The notes under the pieces are model-generated. The model was not told the DNA's origin and made no database searches. It saw only the letters and a program-made list of their open reading frames with translations. Position numbers and translations under genes: made by a program. A stretch of DNA of 54,296 nt from Candidatus Ancillula glyptotermitis (GTDB taxonomy: Bacteria > Actinomycetota > Actinomycetes > Actinomycetales > Bifidobacteriaceae). The DNA lies in the NCBI GenBank assembly GCA_031268675.1, contig JAIRWY010000015.1, positions 1 through 54,296 on the forward strand, in the 5' to 3' direction. The first letter of the stretch is position 1, and every line of letters starts with the position of its first letter. Shown one piece after another: positions 8,415 through 20,400 of the stretch.

Positions 8415-11400
8415 TTACGCATTGTCATTATCCAGATTTTTGCGGTTTTGTGAACGTGATATATACACAAATACAGTAATAAGTAGTATTAATATGAGTA
8501 GTAGATAATTAAACCTTGTGGATTTGTGCGCATATTCTAAAGGTGGTTTCTCCTCCCCTGCCCTATGTGCAGAACCAGAATGTTCATTACTAGACCCTCC
8601 TACTTCATCAACAAGTATTTTATTTTCTAAGAGAGTTTTATCTGGTTCCTTTATGAGCACTCCAAACAATGAGAAGTCCTGTGTCTTGAATGTAATTGTA
8701 TTACCTTCTACTGCAGTTGGAATGATATAGTCAACAGAACCATCTTTATGCATATGAACGATTTTCACATCATGCAAAGAATCGGAGTTGATATTATTCA
8801 GTTCCTTCACATTTGTTATCTTTATAATGTATGGACTACTTTGAGGTGTTTCAATATCATCAGTAGTTAGCATATCATGGATACTAAGAGAATATGCATC
8901 AACTAGCCGTTGCCCAGAATTACTGTATTTATCAAGTTCGTTATATTCTTGATCATCTTGAGGACTGAGTTGTTTTGCTGCTAATTTGATATTCCAACTC
9001 GCATTATCTAGTCTGGCAATTGAATCAACTTGTAGATACTGACGAACTTGTTCTTGTGCAAGTAGTAGCTTTTTTAAATCAATATGTGTGAAGAGTTCTT
9101 GATTCTTCATAACAACTTTTGATATTTCAAGCACTTTTTCAATTTCTGATACATTTACGATAGGAAGTTCTAATTCTTTTAGTTTTTTTACTGTTTCAAT
9201 AATTTCATCATGCCGATTTGAATAGTTGTAAATATGCTCATATGTTGTTTTTGGAAGTTGTTCAATGCGTGATTTAGTAGTCATGTCGTCCCAAATATCC
9301 AAAATTTCAAGTAATACTGCATTTTCATCAAAATTATCTAGTTCAAAGTCCAATATAGACTCTAGTTCAATAATCTTTTGTGCATTATCATCTGCCAAAA
9401 TTGTATAGTATCCATTTACAAATGTTATCAAATAGTTGGAGTTTTTTAACTTATCATCTTTGTCTTCTATTATCTTGTGTATGCCAACAGTTGTACCACC
9501 ATCTAGTACGAGTTTTCCAGAAATTACATCATTTGGCAATATTGAACCAGAAGTTACATCCCAGGTTAGTTCTGGCTCAACTGATTCGTAGGTAATTTCA
9601 TTTGAGTGTGCTTCAATAGTGATTGGGCGCGCAACTACTGTTAAAGTGGCTGTATTTGATTCAAATTCATAGTTTGGATCTTCACCACCTTCTGTAGTCA
9701 TTGTATATTCACCAACCTTGCCATTCTTCGGATAGTTATTCACTTTTAGTTCAGGATATGCGGCAAATTTATACTGCTTTGCTAAATCTTGATCTGTTAA
9801 ACCTGTGTACGCAATTTTAACACCAGAAAAATCATCTCCATATGTCATTTCTTGATCAACTAGGTTGGCAAACACTTTCTTTTTTGTAACTGTTATATTC
9901 TTGCAATCCATTTGTGTTGTATCATAAATTGCATCATACCTACTTGCGCAGATTGTAGATTCACCTGCTTCTCCAAAAATTAAATTACCAAAATTGCTTA
10001 CCTTTACTATATTTTCATTTGTTGAAGTAAAAATAATGTTGTCAGTAAGTTCAAAGTTCGGAATATTTAATACAATAGAATCTTGCCCATATATATAGCT
10101 ATAACTATCTAGTTTAATCTGAAATGGGTTAATAGGAGGTGCTTTTCTAACTATAAACGTTGCAACTAGAGGTTTTGTGCCACTAGAATTATCTGTGTAC
10201 TTCATACCTTCTGGATCAAAGTAGACCGTAAATTCGTGTTGACCAGTTTCAAGTTTATGCAAATAGTGTGGAAGCAAAACTATATACTTGCATTCAGAAT
10301 TACAATTTGCGTCATCAGGAGCTGGAGACTGCAATAAATAGTCGGTAGTTGGCTCTAATTCGCCATTTTCGCTAATTATACTAGAAATTACATTTTTATT
10401 CAAGTTTATTCGCACTTTTACATTAGCATCACTATTTTCGTCGGCAAAATAGCGTAAGTAGTTGTCAACAACTGTTGAATTTTCATAAATAATAATTCCA
10501 TTTGAGTTAACAATTGTTTCATTAGATGCATTGTCTTCAGCACGTAAAAATACAACAAGCTTTCCTTTTTGGTTAATGTTCTCATCAAAGGATTTTGAGT
10601 TATTTGCAAGTTTACGCCATTTAAGGTTTGGATTATTGCATGAATTATATTTTGACAAGAAGTCTATTGCATTAGTCGCCTCAATTAAAGCACATGTATC
10701 TTCATCTGCATTAACAACAAGAGTGTCTATTTGTTTAATTCCAGACATTGCATCAACAGCAGAGTATGTAATATTTGCATTTTTCAGATGAAAAATACCG
10801 AATGTGATGGAGTCTAAAAATGTTGTAAAACTATCTTGGCTAATTTTTATGGACGCTTGTGGTGCAAGACTATCTACACCATATTTAATCGTAAAATCAG
10901 GAGAAATTGAATTATCTGCATATCTAAGAGCAACTGTTTTTGTGTATGCAATATTATGTGAATCGTTAGGAACACCTAAAGTAATGGGTAAGTTGTCTAA
11001 ATCTTCACCGCCAATATACCAATTCTTTACTCTCGTGGTGTTTAGTTGGACTTCTGAATTTGTGGACGGACTTAAATAGCATGAATTGGAGTCACTATAT
11101 ACGCATCCTTCTAGTTTATAATCCAAGTTTAAAGTTGCACTGGGTGCAGCAGTAATTGAACCTGTTATATTTTTTGGTTGTTCAAGTTTATAATTTTCAC
11201 TATCTGTTCCACTTATGCTAAATTCTGGACTGAAATATATAGGCTTGTTTTGACCAATTTGTCCTTTTGTATCTTCGTAAAACCCCTGAGTATCAGCATT
11301 AAGCAAAACTTGATCTCCTAAAAGCGTATCTTCTACTCGTGGAGTTCCACCAACTGCAAATTTGGCAATGTTTGTTCCATCATATAGTTTATCAGCAATT

Positions 11401-14400
11401 TGTAGATTAACATTCAGAGTTCTAGGCAGAATCCTTGCTGTTAAATTTGAACATGCACCACCATTTGCATTAAGTGCTGTATTGTCAACTGAGTAGTTTA
11501 TTGACATACTACCAGCAGTTTTTAATATACATGTAACTTTTGCTTCTCCAACATTGCTAAAAGCAAAATATGAACCGTCATCTTCAACTTGCACATCATC
11601 ACCAGCAACAATATTTGACAACTGCTCATCTGGTGAGGTTGTATTTAGATCTACAGTTGCTTTATTTGTACGATCATACACCTTGTCATATGCATGAATA
11701 TTTGATACTATTAAGTTCCTTTTGATGATGTTCGCAACTAATATGGTATCAGTTTCTGCCTCATAATTGGACAGTGGAACAATTTCTTCAGGCATATATT
11801 CAGTACCTTGATACTCAAAAGGAGTTATAACTTTCATGTAAATCCCAAAACCTTGAAGATGTACAGAAATACCATTGCCAACATTTGAAGTACTGTATTC
11901 CACATCTGCAAGATTACTATTTTCACTGCGCTTTTGAACTACTAATTCATAATTTGCACTAAGTGCATGCAGTTGATCGGTTTCTAGTAGATGAACTCCA
12001 GATGAAATGCTCGGAGTATTTTGAATACCCAAATTACTTTGTGTTCCTGCATCATAAACCTTATCTGGAATTGTTGCAGTTATAGGCAATGTCTTCGGGA
12101 ATATGGTCGCATTAAATGATATTGGAACTTTTATGCAGTAGTTGTTGAATTGCGCACCACTTAAAGCGCCAGCATCATTAGATAATACAACCTCTTTTGA
12201 AATTCCCGCATCACTAGTCTTAAACTGAACTGTTATTTTATCAATATCTTGTGCTCGTAAAAAAACATCATCACCAGATATCTTCTGATTATTTACAGAA
12301 TCTAGTTGACCTGTTGCATTGGTGGAAATCTGCGCCGAAGTTGTACCATCAAATATTTTATCAGCCACATGTAGTTCCTGAATTTCAAGCGGTTTTCGCG
12401 TTATAGAGCATGTTGATAACAAATTTGAAGCACGGACATAATATGTACCAACGTTTACCGGTTCTTGGTATGAATAGTTAATTAAATCCGTAGAATATTC
12501 AAATTGTGATGCTATTAAAGGTGAAGTTCTTGGAGTTACTTTTGGCGCAAGAACAGGTTTTCTTGCATATTCTTCACTTTCGCACAGCAACTTTGAGCCA
12601 CCTGAACTTGCAATTACAATATATCCTTTTGATGTATTCTCTGAGCCAAAATACACCTTTACCATAACAGTATGTCCAGCATCTTCTGGTACAAAAGTAT
12701 ATGAACTAGAAGTAGCTGTTGGTATTAACTGGTCATCGCGATACCACTTGTACTCAAGATTTTCTAGTTCAGATGGAAGTGTTGTTGAAACTGAAAAGGT
12801 GTTTGCATCTATTGAACTAGAGTATGAGACATCATCAAAAAATGCAGAAGTTCGCGCAAAATTATTCTCAATAATTGTTGGAGATGTAGATTGCGTCAAA
12901 TTTGCTTGAGTAGTTGGCTCAATACTGGCATTTGGATCTGCAGTTGTATCAACTATACCAGTAATGTTGTCTGTAGATAGACTTTCGTAGCTCGAGCTTT
13001 GAATGCTCGTTGAGTTTTGGGCAGATGCATAAAATGCACCAACTTTTACTTCTGGCGACCAATTGGTGTTCGTTTTATGATCTACATTATAATATTTTGC
13101 ATGTATTTTATCTTCTGGATAGCTTGCAAATGAGTTACTAATTAAAGGGTCACTTCCGCTAGTTCCCCCTGAAAGTCCTACAAATCCCCCAGCAAGTGCT
13201 TCATGCCCGCCAAAAATTGAGTTAGATGAATTATCATCATCTTCCCTAGAAGATGTGGAAATTGCAGAAACACTTGTGACTTTGGCATAGTTGAAATTTA
13301 ATAAACTAGTGGAATTTTCATCCTCATCTTCGCTGTCTAGTAAATCACTAATTTGCCCCACAAATCCACCCGCAATAGACTTCGGATATTTACAATCAGA
13401 GTTTGAAATATCTACAGTTGTAGAATCACCAACTATTGAATTTGTGACATTTCCAAACATTTGTAATCCTACTGCTCCCCCAGCCACACTAATACATGCA
13501 GTTGTCTGCTCTGATGATGCATTTGCTGTAGACGTTGACTTTATACTTGTACCCTTAACCGTGCTATCGGCTATTTTGCCAGAATTTTGCCCAACAAGAC
13601 CGCCAATACTTGCATTTGAGAGCGGTATTGTTTCATTATCATCATCAGTATTTCGCTCAGATTGTTGCGCAATACGAATTACAACTGTGGCATTATAAAC
13701 TTCAGCATTTGAAATTTCGCCAGAATTCTCACCACTAACCCCTCCAGATAGCCCAGATTCGTCATAAGACTGCGCATTATTTGATATAAGTGTATATGCC
13801 TTTGAGTTGTTTGATGATGCATTTTTAATAGTTGAATGATTTTGTCCGACAATTGTTCCAGAAACACTAGAAAATGAACTAGAATATTCATCTTTATGAT
13901 TTGCACCTTCTGAAGATGCTGCACTTAGCAGGTTAGAAACACCTGCATTTGACAAACTGCCGTCATTTACTCCAATAAGTCCACCAGAAACACTTGAATC
14001 TGAAGATGATACCAAAACAGTTGAATTATTTGCATGCACATTAGAAATATTGCCATCATTGTATCCTGCTAATACACCAGCATTTATATTACCTGGTACT
14101 GAAATCATTCCACCACCGTCATCGCCAACATTTTCCTTGCCGCTAGCAAATCCGAGAATATGAATATTTTCAAGGCGTAGATTTTCAACGGACCCTTTTA
14201 GTCCTCCAAAAATACCCAAATTCTTACCATAATCATCAAAATGTTCATTATCATCCACATATACTGCATTTGAAATAAGATGATTATTCCCATTGAAATG
14301 TCCTGCAAAGTAGTTTTCTTCATTTTTGCCAATCAGAGTAAATGCGTTGGTAATACTAACATCTCCAGTTGCCTGCAATATGTTGTCATCATTTGAAATA

Positions 14401-17400
14401 TTCAATCCAGTGATACCTGAACCAACATCTATATCGTTAACAAGTCGAACAAATTTATCAGTAAAGTTATGCGGATTTTCTTTATCAAATTCATTTACGA
14501 ACTTTGAAAAAATATTAAATTGGCAAGTTGTACCTATTTCTAGTGCATCTGCTTCATTCTTATATGCATTTTCTAGATAATTTTTTCTTAAACTATTCTC
14601 AAAACTCTCATCTTGACATATATATTCAGAAGTACTTGTGATATTATAGTTGATATATTGAGCACCAAGTTGTGATGCATCAACATTATTCAGTTTTGAA
14701 AGTGTAAGACCAAACGAAACTAATAACAGTAATGCGATTATAAGTGAACGGTTACCAAAATACTTCTTAGTAAAAATACGCTTTATAAAATTTTGATGAT
14801 TTTTGCTTCCGCGATTTTTACGGCGCTTTTGGATAATAATTCCAGCCGTTAGTGCCAATGCTAAAGTAACCGCAATAAGTAAATACAGGATCCAGACAAA
14901 ATTTGTACTACTTTCTTCACTTATCGTAACCATAAAATCCCTATTTAGCATATTTCCCTCCTTTTCAAATGCAATAGTGTGATAACCAGGTGACATACCA
15001 TCTAAAAACTTCGTGTTAAATTCCAGTAAACTAGCCATGCTTTTTTCATCATCCTGAGTTCTCCTATATATTGGTTTCAATTCATATTCCGCTTGTTTCA
15101 AAGGTATGTCATCTATACGCAGATTGGTAATTGATTTTTCATCTAGTACAATTCCAAACGAAAATGAAAGACCTTTTTTAGAACCGCGCACATAAACAGG
15201 ACATGATGGATTGATATTCTCTTCAATATTTTCATCTACAGAAGAATTTGCAGGTAGATTTGCATCTTCGTCTAATTCAACTGAGATTCCGTCATATATA
15301 CTCTCTGGCGCACTGGATAACTTGGCAAGTAGAAAAACTGCAGAATTACGCTCAGTACTTCCAATTGTTAATGTACCATTTTTGTCAATTTTACTACTAT
15401 TTGAGCCACCTAGAACTTCCCACGATATTTGCTTATCCATATCCTCAGGAACGCTAACATCTGCATGAAAACTAAAAGAGTCTCCTCGCTTTAAGCGAAC
15501 ATTTCTTTCCTGAATGCGTACACCATTAGAAGTTCTATCTAGTATTTGTACAACAGCAGCATCTGAAATATTAACATTGTCTTCTCTGGTTGCCATGACA
15601 AGAATATGACTATTTCCTTCAAGAGAATCAATATTTAAAACACCATCATCTGAAATAGTTGTCTTGTCGCTTGCTCCAAAAACATCCCACTTAATCTTTG
15701 GCTGTTCTTCTGTACTTGGAACAGAAACCATCGACTTAAATGATATACTACTTCCTGCTTTTACGGCAGATGTTTTTGGCATGATGTCAATTCCGCTGCT
15801 GTGTCTATCTAAAACATATACACGAACCTCATCGTAAATATTAGGTTCATCTTTCAGCGCCGCGCGCACAACTAAAACTGGTGCAACTTCTTCTTCTGCA
15901 ACTTCTAATAGTCCAGTGTCTGTTATTCTAGTTCCTTTTGATATCGCACTTTCTGGATTCATCAAACTCCAAATGACATCTTTTCCTCTATTATCTGCTT
16001 TAGTTACAACAGCATTTAACTGAAGTTTTTCTCCAACTTCAACAGCATTATTTTTCTTGGGCATTATATATACACTTGATGTAATTCTATTTCTAATGTA
16101 TACTGGTGTTATATCTGTGCGAGAACTGTCATATTTACTTCTTGCTCGTACAAAGATTACTTCCCTAGATTCGTCCATTGAAATAGTTAGTAGTCCGTCG
16201 TCGCTAATAGATGTATTTTCACTACCGCCTTCCACTTCCCAAGAACATTGGGTATTTTGACCATATGGAACATCAACTTGAGCACTGAACTTCAGAGACT
16301 TTCCAATATCTACAAAAATGTGCTCATTAGTGTCTTTTTCTCTTGGTGAAATTCTAACTCCATTAGTCAAGTTTTTTACAATATGAACAACTGCACGATT
16401 GGAATACTTAGGGTTTTTTACATATAGTGCTGTTACAAAAATATCATGTGCTATTTCATTCTCATCAATATGTAATTTTCCGCTCTTATCTATAGTTGTT
16501 CCAGTATTACCTCCATGTACAGCATATACAACACTATTTAATGAGTCTACTTGATTATCATCTTCTGCGATATTCGTCGTATACTGTATATCAGTATTTG
16601 GTAGGACGTTAAAAGATTCATGTGGACTTAATGTTAAAGCAATTTGATTATTGTTAAGTGGAACTTTAATTACTACATGTCGCATTTTGTCATATACAAG
16701 AGATGCACGTATGTATAGAAAATCAGAGAATTCGTTAGGCCCAATTTGTAAATGCGCTACTTGGTCATCAGAATTTTCCGAAGTGTAAATACTGCTTTGA
16801 TTAGAATCGTTAAGTATTGACCATCGAATTTCTTTACTTGCACCTTCTGGAACTGTAACTTTTGTTTGAATATCTATAGTTTGTCCAAGGTTGATTGTAG
16901 TTGATTCCAAGTCCTGAGGATTTATGCCATTTACTGAGAGGATCTCAATTCCACAAGATTTTTGATTAGTGAGGTTAATGGTTGCCGTATCTTTGGCAGA
17001 ATATGCATCATCTTTACTATCTAAAACAACTTCAACCCGTAAAATTCCAGAACTTTCACTTGGATCTATATATATATCAGCAGCAAGCAAATTTGGTGTA
17101 TCTGGCATTTGAACTGGTACAATTCTTGTGCGTCCATTTGCTCCATAAATATGCCAGCTGACATCATCATAACTTCTGTCAACTTGTGCATTAACTCTAT
17201 AAACCAGATCTGAATCTTCATCTACACTATTAAAAGTAGTAGGATTTTGCATGTCAATTACATAACCTTTATGAGTAGGAAGAATTTCTACTCCACCTGT
17301 ATTATTCCGCCGCAGTGCAACACTTACAGTATCATAACTAACACCATCATATGCAGAAGTTGCACGTACTTGAATTAACTTTGAACTTTCACGAGGTGAA

Positions 17401-20400
17401 ATATGCAGCAATCCGTTAGAATCAATAGTTGTATTAGAACGATTTCCAACTACACTATATTGTACATCTTCTGGTGCAGTTTTGGTCTGGGCAAATTCAG
17501 GCACAATAACTGAACTATTTACTTGCAAAGTTTTTTCATCATCTGCATTATCAATTTCAAGAGTTGTATATTTGCAATTACAACTTTCAATGGATGCCTG
17601 CACTCCCTGTGATAGATGTTGTGATATTTCAACAGTCGTAGTGTCAGCCAATCTAAGAGATGCATCTTGTCCAAGAACTTTAACTAGCAAGTTTGATGCA
17701 GTTTCAAGAGGATCTATCCACAAAAATGCTTCATCTTGATCATTAACTTCACTAGGATAAAACCCTGTATGTCCATTTCCTCCACTTACGCTCCAAACTA
17801 ATGTATGATTTGCGTTCTTATTTAGTGTAGTAATTGCAGTAAATGGAACTTTAATACAGTTCGCGCATTGTGGAATACTTTCAACTTCCTTTGCGTGCAT
17901 ATCAATTGTTTGGTGTTGATTATTTATTTTAATACTATTCTTCGTTCCTGCACCAATTTGAACAAGTACAGTATCAATTTTTGTATTATCAAACTTTAAG
18001 TATGCGCTAACCAATATAAGTGAAGAAAGTTCATCATCTCCAATTGTCAAAAGACCAGATTCTGAAATATTCGTAGTATTACTACCAGATTGCCCTGATA
18101 TTGACCAAACTACACCATCATCTTCAAAAGAAGGTACACTAACTTGGGCAGTAAACTGTTGAGTTGATTCGGGCTGTAGTAGAATATCTCCTTTTGGTTT
18201 TATACTAATTGATGTTTTGGGGCGATTTTGAACTAATACAACTGCATATCCAAATATTGATACATCAGATTCTAGTCGCGCAGTAACAATTAGAGTTGGA
18301 GAACTTTCTGAAAAGCCTATAAACAGAACACCTTCATCATCAATTGTGGTTGTTTTGTCATTTGCGCCACTAATATTCCACAAGAATTTTGCATCTTTTG
18401 TTGATTCATGTTCGCTTACTAGTTTTGCATCAAATTGATTACTTTCTCCAACACTAATAAATGCTGGTGAAGGACTAATTTCTACAGATGTACTACCTTT
18501 TCCTCCGATATTTACAACTGCATTAGCTATTTTTTCTGAGTCAACGGATGAAGTAGCAGAAATCATTAAAACTGCAGATGTTTCTTTTTTGCCAACTACT
18601 AGTTTTCCTACATTTGGATATACCTTATTTTCACATGCATTTTTATCTTCAGGTTGTTCATCATCGTCACACACAAGAGCAGAATCATCTCTTTGTTTAA
18701 CCTGTTCTTGATTCAAATATTCAACATGCGTATTTGGGTCATTTGCGCCAATCACGGACCAATTCACATCAAGTGGAAAACCATCGGTTGCCGTTACTGT
18801 TGCACTAAATTGACAGTTATCGTCATATGTCGTTTCACCAATAGCAGTATTTGTTTCAATTGGTAAAACTGCACATTGCGATGGAGTAATCTTTATTTCT
18901 GTATTTCTAATTCCTGTAATATCAACTGGTATAAAGGCATACTTTTTTGTATCATAAGTAGATCTCACAATAATAAATACGGTTGTTGATTTTTCATTTG
19001 GACTGACATAAAACCGATTTGTGATAACTTCATGTTCAATAGTATTATCAGCTGTATTGGGACCATCTTCACATCGGTTTTCTTCTGTAAAGTTTATAGG
19101 ATCTCCTAATTTTATTTGTGAATACTTACCCTTTTTATTTGATCCAGAAGTACATCTAATGCCATCAGAATCTAAAAACCTAGTGCTATCTAGTTGTCCA
19201 TTAGTTGATGATCCAATAACATCCCATGTAATACTTGTATCTGCTGGCCCACGAGTTGTTATACTTGCACTTAAATCAACTGTTTCATTTATATTTACTC
19301 CACCAGCCTGATCACTGTGCAAGACAAGCGAGTCAGGAGTTACGCTAATGTCTTCAATTTGTGGCGATTCTGTCATAATATCTATAGTAAATGCAGCATT
19401 TTTTGTGCGTGTTGGAATATATGAAAGTAGAGATACAAATTGACCCTGATCAACTTGTATACTATAAGTTCTTCCATAACGTAAATTACCATTTTCATCA
19501 AGCAAACATAATTTATTCGGATTATTATTATCACATGGACCATCAAGTCTACTCCAGTTATTGTTATTTAATTGAATTTCAACTCCAAACCAGTTATTGA
19601 CAGAATTATCATTACTAGAAGTTGTGTCAACAAGTGGATTAAGTGTATATGTATATGTAGCAACTTTTTTAGGATTTGATATATCAAGAATGCGTACAGT
19701 TTTATTTTCATTAGAGCATTCTCCGCCAACTATACTAATTTCTTGTCCATTTCCATTTATTACTGGCATAGATTGATTTGGTTCACAAACTGCCATTTTA
19801 CGAGAAAATTCTAGTTGTAGAGAATGTGTATACTTTGGATCAACGTTAAGAGCCTCAGGACTATTTGGTGCAATGCCATGTAGACCTATATTCGGAGTTT
19901 TTGGTGCAAAGTTATCAACAATTATACTGTTTTGATAATCTCCTGAAACTAGTATATTATTTTCATATTCGTTAACTTCAAGTGTGCCAATGTGAATGCA
20001 TTCAGTTGATTCCATACTAATATTATTAGATGTGCCTGTGTTGAGGAACAGTGTTTTTCCAGATGGTATTGTAAGTTTATTGATCCATATATCACATCCA
20101 TGGTTATCATTACTTTCGCGTTTCTTTGAGCCTTGCACATCTATCATAAACGAATTCTGAATAACCAGTTGGTTAATATTTACAGTAATTTGTCCAGAAT
20201 TCTTAGGTTTACTTACTTTAAGTGAAGTGGGTTGTAATATACCTGTTGAAGTGAAACTCGCGGAACCTGCTATACCCGCATAACCTGGAGGTCCACCTTG
20301 TCCTTTGGCTCCCGCATTACCACGATTTCCGTTACTTTGGCAGTTGAAAACTAGACTACAAGTTCTCACGCCGCCGCCTCCGCCGCCTCCGCCGCCATAA

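Noticed and set aside
6940-8430. Target-site duplication of the IS
   Set aside because: The flanks (GTAACTGCATTCTGTG on the left and TTTCAATTACGCATTG on the right) share only a displaced GCATT and do not form a direct repeat at the ends.
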